A stretch of 64,000 nt of DNA from Endothia cerciana (GCA_026119935.1 JALRMH010000004.1:992001-1056000); one strand, 5' to 3'. Shown: positions 33,578 to 46,830, counted from the first letter of the stretch. Made by a program: numbers and translations. The notes: generated by a model not told the origin, from the letters alone.

Positions 33578-34483
33578 ATGATGAGGCTCTCCTATTGGGT
33601 GTTCCCCATCATCGCCGGGCTGGTATGGCTCGGCATGCTCCTAGGGCTGCTGCTCCACTGTACGTGACGGGGACTCACTCCCAACTCCCCCCTGGCGATG
33701 CCGTCGCTGCCTGCCCGCTGACCATCTACCTCCCCAGGGGTCATCGACACGCATTCCAGACACTACCCGTCGATGACCGCGAACCAGCACATCGCCTACA
33801 TCTCGGACGTCGGGGCGCAGGAGCTGAAGCCCCTCTTCATCGCCGGCTGCGTCATCACGACGGTGCTCCTCGACACGAGCTTCCTCTCCGACCGCTGGCT
33901 GCGGCACCGCGGCCGCCTCGTGCCCAACAGCACCCGCGGCGAGAAGGTCCTGTCCGGCCTGACCATCTTCTGGGCTCTCATCGGCACCGTCGGCCTCATC
34001 CTCCTCAGCATCTTCGACACGGCGCGCCACCCGCGCCTCCACGACCTCTTCCTGGGCTTCTTCATCGTCGGCTACCTGCTCAGCGCCGTCTTCGTCTGCT
34101 GGGAGTACCAGCGCCTCGGCATCCGCCACCCGGAGCACAACATCCTCGCCGTCTCCTTCTGGCTCAAGCTGGCCTTCGTCCTGGTCACCTTCGCCCTGGC
34201 CGTCCCCTTCGTCGTCCTGACCAGGTATGGGCTCTACAACCCCGGCGCCGTCCTCGAGTGGGTCATCGCCCTCGTCTTCACCTTCTACGTCTTCTCCTTC
34301 TACGTCGACCTGTACCCAGCCATGTACACGAAGCGGGGCGGCAACTACCGGACCAAGACCTGGGGCGGGCGGCAGCAGCAGCGGCATGCGCACAAGACGG
34401 AGGAGGAGGCCGGCAGCGACAGGAGCATGCCGCAGACGCACAGGAGGGACCTGGACGGGGATGCGCTCCCGACTAATTTCTGA
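33578..34483 (+). CDS. Frag1/DRAM/Sfk1-family polytopic membrane protein
   Basis: Two exons, 33578-33659 and 33738-34483, with a 78-bp intron (GTACGT...CCCCAG), encode 275 aa. Two tandem ATGs open the gene. The layout is an N-terminal helix (YWVFPIIAGLVWLGMLLGLLL), an outward loop with HYPSMTANQHIAYISDVGAQ and a SFLSDRWLRH segment. Further helices follow around 33955-34010, 34045-34100 and 34160-34220, plus a last one (WVIALVFTFYVFSFYVDLYPA). The IAYISD(V/I)GA motif is the Frag1/DRAM/Sfk1 hallmark. Sfk1 helps keep PI4P and lipid asymmetry at the plasma membrane in yeast; DRAM acts in lysosomes. The tail is polar and basic with a short Q/H-rich part. Which family branch this is cannot be settled by eye. 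Confidence 0.85.
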
Positions 34484-35554
34484 GCGTTGGACGGGCCCGG
34501 GGGGGTGGGGGGTGGGGGCACTCACTATCCGCAGCAGGGGAGACAGGTTAGTTAATGTTGTTATGGCCGGCCAATATCGGACCTGGTGTATAATCGGGAG
34601 CGGCGGGGATTGGCCCAAGGGAAAGAGAAGATATATATCCATGAGCGTTCTTCTGCATTTCATGGCGTTGGGCGACAGGAGATATGAATGCCGTTTTATC
34701 TATACGGGTATAGTCGCATATCACAAAATTTGAATGTCTAATTGCTAGTACCAACACTCTGAACCACAAGGCGTCCCCGTTGTCGTCCGTCGTGCGCCTG
34801 CGGGAGGGGTTGGGGATGGGATGGCCATCCAAGGAGTGGCTCGTGTTCTCCAGCGGCACCGGTCGAGGATGTTTTCAGCTCGTCTGCCGTCCGTCACACC
34901 ACGCGGAAGGCCTAGCTCGTAAGAAGCCCTCTCAAGACAATCTGTTATGAGGGCAGGAGGGCGCAGCAGGCCAGCCTCTATACCCGTTTTATGATGCCGA
35001 GACGACGGCTCGAGACTTGCTCCGATCGCACACCTTACCTGCCTGGCAATACGTGGAAGTCCCACGAGAGTGCCCGGAAGTACCTCCTCCTCGGTTGACT
35101 CGGAGAGCAGCCGGCCCTAGAGGCTCACGGGGGTGCTGGTGCTGCCCAGATCACCCACGGCGGTCCGGTGTCGGGCCTGCGAGGCCCAAACATCATCACG
35201 TCTTGGTATGGGGACGGGCATAAACAAGACGCTGACAGCCCGCGAGGCGACATCGTGGACAGGATCCCGGTATAATAACGATGTGTCGTGTTTGTAAACT
35301 TTTGACAAGAACGTTCATGTACGGTGCGGGCCCGCGAGAGCAAAGTGCCAAACCTCCCAGCTCAAAATACCATACCGTGAGGGCCATCCCAGGCCCCTGG
35401 ATCAACAATGGGAGCATATCCCGCCCTTGTCCCGACCAACGCCGTTGCGTCCCTTCCTTCCCAGACCGCATCTGTTCCGACGAGTTCCGTAACCAACTCC
35501 CATGTTGCAGACTCGAACCCCACCCGTCGGCGCTTCAGGCCCCGAGTCCCACCC
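34484..35554. other. Convergent 3' region, Frag1-family gene and Eis1
   Basis: 1.07 kb between convergent stop codons, with G-rich sequence just after 34483. No supported gene. Confidence 0.5.
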
Positions 35555-38333
35555 TCACTCGATGTTCTCGATAAACTTGGACCCCCTCTCGGGGCTCCCA
35601 CTGCTCCGGGGCGTGACCCTCGCAGGGTTCCCGATCGCCTTCGGCGCCTCCATCCCCTCCAGCGCTGCCGCCGTCCGGGCCCTCGCCCTGGCCCTCGCGA
35701 CCTCCGCGGCCGCGTTGCCGTCGCTGCCCACGCTGCTCACGCTCCCGCCCCTGGCATGCGTGCGCGACCCGCTGCCCTCGCCCGGCTCATCTGCCTGCAC
35801 CGGCGCCGCGGCGGAGACGGGCCGGCCCGCGAGCGCGACCTCGCGCATGCTCCCGCTGTGCGCCCCGGCGCTGTGGAGGCTCGTCATGCTCTCGGTGCCG
35901 TCCGCATGGATCCGCGTCAGCGCCGCGCCGCCGATGAACCCGCCGGGTTGCTTCCCGGCCTTCCCGGCCGAGATGGACTTGGCGCGGGGCTTAGATAGGC
36001 GGGATCTGAGCCAGTTCTTAACCCTCGCGGCCTGAGACTCACCCGCGGATTCGGGGGACGTCACAGGGGAGGGCGTGTTGGGTTCGTTCTTGGCAGGGGT
36101 GGTCCTGGTCTGTATCTTGGGCGTGAAGGGCCTGTGCAGGCGGTGTTTGTGTGGTGTGGTGGCTTCGGCGCCGGAAGTCTTGTCTAAGGACTGTCGAGGG
36201 GCCTCTTCGACTAGGTTGCCGGAATCGTCCCTTGCCCTGCCTTTTCCCTCCTTAGCCAGGCGTTTCTCCTCTGCCTTGGCGGCTTTCTCTTCTTCCTTTC
36301 GGGCCTTGGCTTCCTGTCTGGACTCCTCCTTCCTAAGCTTTTCCTCTTCTGCATCCAGTCGTTTCGGTCAGCTGCAGAACCTCCACGACAGCGGCAGTAT
36401 ATCGTGTTTGGGGAACTCACCTTTGACCTTGCGCAAGGACTCCTTGGCCTCCGCGTTTCTCGCCTTCTCCGCCTCCCACTCGAGTCGCTTCTTCTCCTGC
36501 TCCTCTCTGAGCGCGACTGTCCTCTGCCTCTCCTCCTCGGCCTTCTCATTGATCTCATCCAACACAGGCTGAACCCTCTTCGCCGCAATCTCCTCAACCT
36601 TGTCTCGGTCCATATACTGGCCCGCGCCCAAATCGACCTTGCCAGTCCTGTCGGCACCCATGCGGGCCTCACTGCGGGCCAGTGCGGCCGAATGCGCCTT
36701 CGACTCCCACTCGTCAAGCTTGGCTGGGGGCACCCGACCTGTCTCCCGGTACCTCTTCTCGTCCATACCGTCCAGCGTAGCCTTGACATTCCTCTGAGCA
36801 GCTGCAAGCAGGGCCTCTCGGTCGCGTGACCGCTTGACCTCGTCGACCTCGTCAAGGCGCGTCGAGAACAGCGACATCTGCTTCCGGATCTGCCGGGACC
36901 GCTGCCGGTCACCCTCGCCGTGCGACGCGGCCATGTCGCCGTCGCTGGAGGCGCGCCTCCGCACCCTCCTCGAGAGCCTCCTGCTCGGGGAGGTAGGGGA
37001 CGTGGGTGACGTGCCGTAGTACTCGGCGAGGCCACGGTTCTGCTGGTGTTCGTCGCGGAGGCGCGCGAGCCTCTCCTGCGCCAGTTTGTAGGCGGCCTCC
37101 TGGAGGTTCATGAACTGCATGGGCTGCTGCGCACCGTCCGTCCCTGCGCTCCCCGGGCGCGAGTCGCCCCCGCCGCCCTGCTGCCCCTGGGCCTGCCTCG
37201 CCGCATCGATCATCTTCTGCTGGTGCGCAAACATCGTCTTTGCCATCGCCACGGCACTGGCGTGCAACGAGGCCTCGCGGTTCCGCTCGTCCACCTCCGG
37301 CCTGACGGGCGGGTGCGAGGTGTACATCTGCCTGTTCATGGTCGTGAGGGGCACCGCCCCGGCGTCCTCCAGCCTGATGTTGTAGACATCTGATCGGATC
37401 GCGACCGTCGCGGCGCTGAGCGCGTTCGCCGCCGCGTTCGCCGAATCAGGGTACGACTGGGGGCTCGACACGGAGCGCGGCCTCCCGCCGCCCGCAAACG
37501 CGCCCTTGGCAGCCCGCAGGCTCCTCTGCCTGTTCAGGTCCGTCATCGGCTCCCGCGGCTCGGCCTTCTCAGCACCGCCGCCGGCCGCGGCAAAGGCCTG
37601 GGCGGCGGCCGAGTTCCCCCAGGCGCTGGGGGGCATCGAGGTCCCCTTCTCGTGGCGGGAGGCGTTCGACGCGGCGAGGACGGCGGCCTTCATGGACCCG
37701 GGCGGGTCGCGGTCGGGCTTCCGGGCGCCGGGCATCCTGTAGCCGTTGGCGAGGGTGGCGGCCGTGTGTGCGGAGGGGTCTTGTTGGGGGGCCCAGAGGG
37801 ACAAGGGCTGCGCGTTGGCCCAGCCTAGTGAGGCTGCTGCGCCTGCGGCTGCATCGTCTTTCTTGAGGCCGAGGGAGGGGAACGAGGGGAGGTCTTGGGG
37901 CTGTGCGTATCTCAGACGGCCGGAATGTCCTGCCAGAGGAAGATTAGATTGAGCGTGGGTCCCCAAAAAAAAAAACCCAAAAAAAAAACCGAGTGGGCTG
38001 TCTGAGGGTGAAAGGAAGGTGGTTCCAAAAAGGAGCTAAATGTGAGGTGTTGGTGATGACGTATTGTGTGCATATCTGACAGGCGCATGAGGAATACACC
38101 CAGTCCCCCTTCTGAGATGTGAGGCATGTGCAGGACGACATAAGCAATGCCACAGCGGCGGGAGCAAAGGAAGGAAGGGCCAAATATAGCACCGTCGGCC
38201 CCGTGACCTCTCGACTTGGAGCTGACAGAGAACCCATACCTGGTGCAAGAGGGTATGATCTTGCGTGACTATTGGAGGCCTGCAGGTCCTGAATGGTCGT
38301 CTGCGTCCCGGTGCTTATTGTCGCCGCCGTCAT
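35555..38333 (-). CDS. Eis1, eisosome protein 1
   Basis: Three exons, 38333-38240, 37929-36421 and 36348-35555, give 798 aa. Intron 1 (310 bp, long for this window) carries GTATGG...TCTAAT...GGCAG; intron 2 is 72 bp. Exon 1 (MTAATISTGTQTTIQDLQAS to SYPLAP) joins GHSGRLRYAQPQDLPSFPS, matching the PLxP-GxLxxAxxQDLPSFPS start of filamentous Eis1 proteins. An in-frame ATG at 38375 would add 14 residues. The core has AAAxLxWA repeats, NREASLHASAVAMAKTMF, and AAQRNVKATLDGMDEK. Then comes VDLGAGQYMDRDKVEEIAAKRVQPVLDEI and a long Glu/Lys/Arg coiled coil. The C-terminus is Ser/Pro-rich and disordered. Eis1 associates with Pil1/Lsp1 eisosomes under the plasma membrane. Confidence 0.85.
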
Positions 38334-39716
38334 CGTTACCAGCAGATCAGACACCTCAGGTACGGATGCATCCAAGAGGTGTATAAACAGCCAGCCAGCA
38401 GTGTAAAGGCAGGGGAGCGATGAGCCCGCCGAGGAGAGGAGGGGGGGGGGGAGTGGAGGCGCAATGTGACGATGGGGAGTCCCCTCGTGCGACTGCGCTG
38501 GACGACGGTCTGGGTTTCAGAGGAGCAGTGGTGTGATATCAGTCCATCAACAAACAAGGCTTGTCGGAGGGTGTCGCAACGGTAGGGTACACGAATGCCC
38601 TGCGCCCTTTCAGGTGCCGTCTAGTAGTAGTTGTATGTCTGCACGAACGCCGCAGGGGGACGGGATGACGAAGGAGAATGGGGGCATGATTGATAAAAAG
38701 AGAGACATGTTCGACCCCGTTGTGAGATGGTGATAGCCACCGGCCTAGTCTATCCCAAGTCTAGCAAGAAAGCAAGACAAAAGATGGTCTGGATCGAGTC
38801 GAAGGAACAAAGCGCGCACCAGGGCAGGTATGCACGGCACGACCTGGCGATCCGATCAGGCCGTTTCGCCAAGGAGATACCAGTAGCTCGTCAGTCGCCC
38901 CGCGGGACATTGGGGCGGGCCATCGAGACAGTGGGGATGCCCCAGGGCCGCCCAGTGGGCGAGGCGGGAGTCTCGACAGACTACGTAGTACGTCATCGTG
39001 CCGGAGACGGCGTAGATGGCTGTCATGGCGTCCCAAGCCTGGCCATTCCCTGCAGGGCATAGACGCCCCAGGAACCACGCCAGCCCCCGCTTCAGCTAGC
39101 TGCTACGGTGGTGGGTGGGTGGGTGCTGTTCGTGTTTTGCAGGCCGAAACCAGCCGGGCAGGGCCTGAGAGGTGGTGGAAGGAAAGCCCCTTGGAGTGTA
39201 CCCCATGGCATGTTGTGGTGGTGGATCGTGTCGAGTCTTTTCGTGGTAGCACATGGCATTATCATACCGTAATGATAATCCAGGCCCTTGCAGGCGCTGA
39301 ACCCAGGGGTCCGGTAGCCCTGGGCCCAGGATCCCACCTCCCCCCCAACCCCACCGTTGCCCCACCGCTGCATTAGCTGACATGCAGTAGAATAACACAA
39401 GAGGCCAACCCGCCACGCTGTGGCTAAGTTGTGCAGTTATGGTTGGCCTCTGCCCGCGAGGAGCAATGAAGCCTCATCCTCGGGCCATCAGGCCTCAAAG
39501 GTCCCAACCAGGCAGGGCGAAGGGGCGGGGGATACGCAGCACGACATCCACGGACCAGGGATCGTGAGCGCCTCAGAACCCAGTTTTCCACCATTCTACT
39601 CTCCCCCAGGCCCCCGCCCCCCAGAGAGAGCATACATATCTTTTGTTCTTCGTAACACCTGGGAACCCCTTGTCAGTCCCCGTCTCGTATCGGCTGTTTC
39701 ACCCCCCTCCCACAGG
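38334..39716. promoter_or_regulatory. Divergent promoter, Eis1 / Y_phosphatase3-family gene
   Basis: 1.4 kb between divergent starts. An 11-G run at 38441-38451 is poly-C on the Eis1 sense strand, about 108 bp before its ATG. A C-rich leader precedes the phosphatase ATG, where an AG at 39714-39715 could also be a splice acceptor of an unseen 5' exon. Confidence 0.45.
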
Positions 39717-40738
39717 ATGTCCTCAGTCTCAGACCCCCTCGCCCAGGGCGAGACGGCCCCCCTCCACGACGGCGGCTTCCACACGATCCTCAACTTCCGC
39801 GACGTGGGCGCCACCATCAACGCCCACCTCGGCAGGAAGGTCCTCCGGGAGGGCCTCCTCTTCCGCTCCGCCCGCCCCGACGAGGCCACCCTCGCCGACC
39901 GGGACCGCCTCAGGACCCACTACGGCATCAGGACCGTCATGGACCTGCGTAGCAGGACGGAGCACAGCCAGGCCGCCGAGAAGCGCGCCGCCCTCGAGGG
40001 GAGGCCCGACGTGGTGGCCAGGAACCGCGCCCTGGCCGGGCCCGCGCGGATCCCCGGCATCGAGTACCGGGACGTCAGGATCACGGGGCCCGGCTTCGAG
40101 AAGCGCATGCTGGGCCAGCTGAGCTGGGGGGGCTTCTTGTGAGTCGAGCCGGGATGGGGGTCGTCCCAACCCCCCCCCCCCCTTCCCCACCACCTGCACG
40201 GCCACGCGGCCGCTGACACCGCGGCAGCAAGCTCGCCTCCCTCTACGCGATCGGCCAGCGCGCGCAGGCGATCTCCGTCCTCGGCCGCGAGGTGATGACC
40301 CCCCGCGGCCTCTCGGGCCTCGCAAACGACACCCTGGACGCCTCCGGCCCCGAGATCGCCACGGGCCTGCGGACCCTCCTCCCGTCCCCGGCGGAGCACC
40401 CCGGCCAGCCCCTCCCCGTCCTCGTCCACTGCACCCAGGGCAAGGACCGCACGGGCCTGATGGTCTGTCTGCTCCTGCTCATCTGCTCCGTGCCCGTCGG
40501 GGCTATCGAGCACGACTACGAGCTCACCGACGAGAAGCTCGCCGAGGAGAGGGGCCAGCGCATGGAGGAGATCCGCGAGATGGGCCTGAGCGATGAGTTC
40601 GGCCGGACGGTGAAGGGGTTCGTGCGCGGGGTCACGGGCCACCTGGATGAGAAGTACGGCGGGCTGGAGAGGTACCTGGACGGGATCGGGTTTCGTGAGC
40701 AGGAGAGGGCGGCGCTGAGGGGGGCACTGATGTGTTGA
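39717..40738 (+). CDS. Tyrosine/dual-specificity phosphatase of the Y_phosphatase3 family
   Basis: Two exons, 39717-40138 and 40228-40738, with an 89-bp intron (GTGAGT...CTGACACCGCGGCAG), encode 310 aa. Exon 1 has FHTILNFRDVGATIN, LLFRSARPDEAT and TVMDLRSRTEH, the N-terminal motifs of this family. Exon 2 has the active-site P-loop VHCTQGKDRTGL with nucleophile Cys209 and Arg215. The family includes bacterial and fungal phosphatases such as LipA/MptpB relatives that act on phosphotyrosine or phosphoinositides. The Lys after Gly in CTQGKDRTG is typical of phosphoinositide-active members. No signal peptide or membrane span. Substrate unknown. Confidence 0.9.
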
Positions 40739-43210
40739 GTATCTCGGGACGAGGGCTAGTCTCGGCTGAAAAAAAGTTGTGTGAGCGAGGCGTTGGGGAA
40801 TACGTATACTGCCTTCAGAGCTTGGATTCCCAGACGTCACCCATGGGGAAAATCACATTTAGAGCCCAGACATGTATCTAGGCGACCACGGACACACAGG
40901 AGCAATAGCGCAGTATCAAGGAGGGTGCTTCAGGGTGCTCCCAAGTCAAAGCCATCCTGTCTGGAACATTGAGATAGGCATATCGTCATATATCTCGTCG
41001 GTCAGCCTGTAATTTCGTCCGCAATGCGTTGGCCGCGTGTATGTCCCTTGTTTTATGCGTGTCGCGTTGCCTTTGTTCCCGGCGAAGGGCCAGCCGTCGT
41101 TGACAAGAGATTCCTGTCCCCGTCCTGTACCTATTGATCAAACCCGGATCGCAGTATCATATTTTTCCTCCGGAGGTCGGTCTCTCGACTGTTCGACCCT
41201 CCCAAACTCTTCGAAAGGTAGTCACATTTCACAATCCTCATAAGGGACCCTGCGCAGCGGTGGCGGATGCTTTCTTGGGGCCTCCGTGTCACGGTAGGGT
41301 AAAGCATCTCATGCCCTCTTGATGGCTCCGCCGTTGGCCGCCACTTTTTTGGCCTCTCGATCCTCTGTGGACCGGCATAGGCTCCGTCCTGAAATCACAC
41401 CCAACACCCCTCGCACGCTCCATCCCATATCGATGCTTGCCCGTATGGCCTTGCTGGCGCGTGGGGTCTGGATAAGGTTCGCGCATCTGAAGAGCTTGGC
41501 AAAGCCGAAGGTCTGATGTTTGCCCTGGAATATACGGGCGTACTGCTCGCACGTTTTGGACGCCACCCCGGACAACAGGATAATTGTCAATCGCGTGGGG
41601 TATTCGATCTCGCACGTCCATGTGGTTGTGTGAAGGCAGCTCGGGCTCTAGCTCTCAAGCGGGCACACGCAGCCCGGGGTACTGTACAAGCCGACCATAA
41701 AGATGGCGTGGGGTGTAGGTGTGGGTGATTATGCGCATAGTCAGCATGCGAAAGGAAGGCAACGACCGGTTAAAAGGCAAGATATACTGTGAAAAGACCG
41801 CGTTGACGTACTCACGTCAGACCATGCGCAGAACGAGATGGTCACATCCGCTCGCAGGGAGAGCGCAAGGGCACATGAGCAAGCACTGCCCGCCTCGTTC
41901 ACATAGAACTTGGGCCGAGAAACTTGGACGGGCCTGCTCTCCCCGACTGGCACCTCATGGCGCTTTTGGGGCAGAAGTATGCACGCACACGTCAAGGAGT
42001 TCTGAGCCTCCAGCGATACATCCAAACGTTCCATACGAAGCAGGATACGCATGTACACAGCCCTCGAGGCCACCGTGGCGGCCGAAACTATCCCTGTGTC
42101 GAAATAGCCACGTACGTCTAATGATGCTACTTGGCCAGGCCTTACAGAACACGGCATGCAAAACGAGTAGTCCTCTGCCAACAGGCGGACTAGCTTCCGC
42201 AGTGGAAGGAAAGGTCTCCAACGCCCATATGATCTCCCGAGCCGCAGTCCGAAGGGTGATTTTGAGAGATCCCAACGTCATAAGAGGCTGAAGGCAGAAT
42301 TGGATGCCATTACCAGTCTGTTATACTTTTTGTAGCCTGGGGAAAAGTCACGATGCGTGCGCCTGTGACCCAACAGAACTGCAGAGCCTGGCCAACACTA
42401 CAGGGCGGCAGCGTGTTATCGCCTTGAGGCTCACCAGGCGCTCCAACTCGATCAAGTCTTGGTGTAAGGATGGTGAGGGGACTTGCAAGGATGGAGTAAG
42501 TCACTGACTGAATACAGCCGAGCAAGCGAGGCTATCGTGAGGAGAAGTACCGGCCCTGATAAGGGTGGTATTGGTCAATGCGCACCGCTTGGGGCAGTGT
42601 AAGCCGTCCCAGCGCCTTTGGGGGAGGGGCGGTACGTCTGACGGGTTTCCAGCTTCTCACCGCTACTCCGCAGTTTGCTCTCCGTCCGGTAGTTTGCGCG
42701 GCACGTACACATGGGACGTGATGCTGTGGCCCTGTAGCCCACGCTTGTGGCCCGCTGTGTACATGTACGTTCGACCGAGCGGGAAGGCTGGTCGCAGTGT
42801 CCAGACCTGGCAGACCGTAGAAGTCCTGAAGCCATCCGCCACGGCGGGCACCCTCTTGAGGGGCCCAGGCACTCTGCGGTGAGGGGTTACAGCAAGACCA
42901 TACACGTCACATTGCGCTCCTGAAGCCGCTCTCTGCTGGCACCAATCGACGATGTGACCTGACACTCCGGGCGCTGAGTTGGGAATCGGGAAATTGGGTG
43001 GCTGGAACTGGGCTTGCATCAAGGACTGGAAGTCTAGGAGAATTTCCCGACGTCCGGACTGCTGGTGTGGGTTGGGGCGCCGTAGCGTGCCGTCCTCCGG
43101 TCCGGATCGCTGGGCGTGTGAGGCAGCAACACTGCCGCCGACCAGTATTGTAGCGACGCTCCCAGGAGAGCTTAGCGGCTCGTACGATGTGCCCTGAACG
43201 TGGCCATGAT

Positions 43211-43213
<3 letters not shown>

Positions 43214-43247
<34 letters not shown>

Positions 43248-43257
43248 GTGGTGGTGG
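43214..43257. repeat. GGC/GGT trinucleotide repeat
   Basis: About ten GGC units followed by five GGT-type units. Confidence 0.95.
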
Positions 43258-43452
43258 ACGGCGAGGTGCATGCACCTGCGGTAGTGAGGCGACGGTGTCA
43301 CGGCGTGGTGAATCTGTGATGCACGAGCATTGTCTCTCCTTCAGCCCTCCCGAACAGTTCAACCCTAAAGGCTTGCCGCCCTGTTTCGCGGCAGTGGAAA
43401 TGAGGTGAAAGCTTAGCGCATGGCCGCAGCCCGCCACACCCCCGCCCAGCGC

Positions 43453-43499
43453 TGTGTGTGTGCGTGCATGCGTGTGTTTGTGTGTGTGTGTGTGTGTGT
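43453..43499. repeat. GT dinucleotide repeat, interrupted
   Basis: TG-rich tract with GCATGC-type interruptions and a pure (GT)n end of about 20 bp. Confidence 0.9.
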
Positions 43500-44345
43500 C
43501 TCTGGTTGCATGTGGGCGCTGTTCTGGATGGCGACTCGTGTCAGGGTGATACGCAATCACGCAATGTCCCAAGACATGACAAACGTTGGGCAGGCCATGC
43601 GGTGTCTCGTGTGATCGGGTTGGGGTAAGGCTACGTTGCTAGAGGTGAGGTGAGTTGAGGCCAGGTCAGGCAGCATCACTGAAGGGCACGGAGGGCGGGA
43701 GATATGTGAGGTGAGGCAGTGAGACCTGTATGAAGGAGCGCGGGAAATGTCTGAGACACGGTCTGGGGATTCCAGCATCGGGCAGAACCTCGACAGAGGG
43801 GGGATGGACTGTGGTGTCGGCATCGTCGCTTGACCGACTTTGAGGAGAGGGTCTGCAACCCGGATGACGGGAAGTTGAGAGCATGAGAAGCGAGGGTGAA
43901 GCAGAAGACGAGGGCGAGGACGAGAAGGCGAGGTATTAATAATGCCATGGGTCAATCACTCGATGTCGTCCAGCTTCTTCCTCGCTGCGCATCCCTGCTC
44001 CCCGGTCCCTGCTCGTTGTCCTTGGCCTCCAGAGCTTGACCTTTGACCCAGGCTTCAACCTACGTTCTAGGGCAGCAACCTGCTTGCTCGAGTGAGAACT
44101 TGCCGCCTGAGGCTCAGTCACCTTTACCAGTTTAAACCTTGGGCACGAACACCACAACATCCTACTTAGGCAAGGTGACCCACTCGCTGGCATCCTCGAA
44201 CGCCTCGGAATGGGCGGCTGGGTCGTCTGGACCAGTCTTCTTCTTGTCCTCCCCGCCTCGCCTCGCCCAGTTCTTGACAACACCTTATCACCGCCACCGC
44301 CACCGCGCCTTGCATAGCATGTCGAGTCCACACACGCCTGGACTT

Positions 44346-44375
44346 GGACATGGACATGGACATGGACATGGACAG
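44346..44375. repeat. GGACAT hexanucleotide repeat
   Basis: Four perfect copies plus a fifth with one change. Confidence 0.95.
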
Positions 44376-44522
44376 GGTCAGGGTCATGGGCGTTGACAAC
44401 TAGAGCCCACCGTCCTGCAGTGTGTATCTCAGAAGGCGTCCATGTTTGTCGTCGTCTGGGGTCAGCGCCTGGGTTTCCGCCTGGCTTCTTCTGCGCCTCA
44501 TGACTTGCATACGGTTACAACT

Positions 44523-44541
44523 GCACACACACACACACACA
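44523..44541. repeat. CA dinucleotide microsatellite
   Basis: About 19 bp of (CA)n. Confidence 0.9.
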
Positions 44542-44968
44542 TGTGCTCTTTGTTCTCTCCCTGCACCTCATCAGGCCACCTGTCGAGTCCCTGTCTCAGA
44601 AAGCGCCCGGTCTCCCCAGCGGTCGCCCGGTAGACGCGCTCGTGTCGGTTCGAGCACTGGGTTTTCCCCCCATCAGGATTCTGGGCCTTGGCGCGGCGTC
44701 TCGGGCCTTGTAGGTCCACTCCGTACAGTGTGTCAAATTTTCTCCCCGCGCTCGTACGTGGGTGGGTGATCGCCCTATTCCGATGCAGAGAATCGCGGTT
44801 GTGTCCAACCTCGGATGTCTGCACTAGCTGCAGCGGCAGGGGCTGTGACTACTTACTGTTTACTTACTCCGGTACGGTGGCGAGGGCTGCCTCACCCTTC
44901 GACGTGGGGACCGGACTCAAACCCTGAAGGTGACCCTGCAGGGTGGACGAGGAAGAAAAGCTTCAGAG

Positions 44969-45010
44969 CCATGCCATGCCATGCCATGCCATGCCATGCC
45001 ATACCATGCC
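44969..45010. repeat. CCATG pentanucleotide repeat
   Basis: Eight units of CCATG, one of them altered to CCATA near 45000. Confidence 0.95.
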
Positions 45011-46830
45011 GATGCGCCGCCTCTGCCGTTGAACAAGTCACCTTGCAGGAAACCCATCTGCATCGTCATCATCATTAAACCACGCCCGCGACCCACGACC
45101 GCCAGCAGCTCCTGCCACCCGGCCGCTCGAGCAGGCCAAGTCGTCATATCCTTGGGTTTCATCGCCCTAGAGGTCATCTCTCGGGCCCTGCATAATACCA
45201 CCTAGGTAGTCTTGTTCAGCCCGAAACTCTCTGGTCGCACTCGCTTCACCTCGACCCTTCATTGCATCTTCTTCCCTCATCTTATCTACAGGCCGCGGAC
45301 GGAGACGGCTTGTGGAACGAATATACGACAGCAACCTCGGGCTGCAGCTCACCTTGGCCGGGTAGGACGAACCGGGCCCGAGGGCATACATACCACGGAT
45401 TTCCACCCTTTCGTTTATGCATGCAACGCTACGGAATTCTGCACGTAGTGTTCCCTCGCCCTGCGCGGCGCTGCAGCTCTCCCTAGAGGCACATCATCCA
45501 ATACAGAATCGGCCCGTCTGGGCGTACCTGCGCCTGCGGCTAGGAGGGTCCATTGGCCTTCTTCATCTCCAGCGGTGCTGCACCCAGATCTGAGATCGCG
45601 ACGCAACCCGGGCAGGTCAGGTCTCCTTGCGACTTTCAGCCTCTGGACCTGTGGATTGACAAGACTATCTATCGACAGGCCTCCGGCAGGTTTTAAGGAC
45701 CCCTGGAGAGGCTCAACAAGCGCTTGACCTCGAATCTGGCGGCTCCACTTACACCCTGGTTCACTAAACTTTTGAAGTTCGAGAGGGATTTCGGCTGCCC
45801 GGTTCGCCCGTATCTCACCGCCTGTGGCTGGGAACTTATCACGGGAACGTCAGTCATACGGATCAAGGAGGGCCGGATCCTGGCACTGTCTGACCATAAG
45901 TCGAGGAATTCTACCTTGCGTGGTGACAGCGTCTGCAGGAACGATTTTTTTGCAGTACACCGGAACCATAGGTCTCACGAACGCAATGCTGCTTGTCGAC
46001 CTTCCGAGAAATTGCATCTCAACACGGACCTCTTACTATTCGGACGCAGCACCATCCACTGTTGACCCGGATCGCTGTGCTTGAACTTTTGGCTGTGCGC
46101 TACATCTCGTCCCAGGGAACTGCTAGTGGGGCGCGGAGGCCTTGACTGAACAACAGTGGTCAGTTGGAAGCCGCTGGTGTGCAGAAGTCGGCGACAAAGC
46201 TAATATGGTGTCGCTGATAGTCGTCATATCGTCGAACGCCCGGAACCCTGCCTGCATCGGCGAGGAGACGACGGCTACCACTAGGGTGATCTTGCCTGAG
46301 CGCCGTCGCTGACAAGTCGATATCGACTCATGCTGTTTGCACACCATCAGCAGCAGCTCACCACCCCTTATGTGGCATCCGGGGGAATTTAGTAAATTAT
46401 CCCCTCACCCTTTTACCTTGGAGGAGCCGCATCGTCAGGCTTTACTAGCAGCTGTGTGAAGAAGGGGCCATTTACTTTCTCATCGAAATTATCCCCGGTC
46501 TCACCGTCAACACTCACAGCTGCGGCGCTCTCCACCTCCTTTATCACGACGGCCAATTGAGACCAGAGAGAGTTACAGAGAGGCAGCACGTCACGAACGG
46601 CCTCCCATCGCATCGGGTCCTTGACTGTGTAATCTGGGCCTGAGGCTTTAGTTGCATGGAGAGAGACCGAAGGGGGGTTCTTCAGCAGTGTTCTTAAGCC
46701 TTCCTAGCAACGTTTGCGGAATACTTCTGAAAATTTGAGTTGCCTGCGTGGCTTGTCACGGACGACCATACGTTTTATTCGTCGCAACGTCGAGGGCCCT
46801 GCATAACGACCTGTCGGCCTGTTCAGATTG

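Larger units (their letters stand above)
40739..46830. other. Gene-poor 6.1-kb region rich in microsatellites
   Basis: No ORF shows a domain or clear coding bias. The best candidates are minus-strand frames at 41741-42181 and 41309-41590, which could be joined through a GTGAGT donor near 41815 but match nothing I know. It holds GGC/GGT, GT, GGACAT, CA and CCATG repeats. Confidence 0.5.

Noticed and set aside
41309..42181. Two minus-strand ORFs (41741-42181 and 41309-41590) that might be exons of one gene, with a GTGAGT donor near 41815
   Set aside because: No family resemblance, no clear acceptor that keeps frame, and equally long ORFs exist on the opposite strand.
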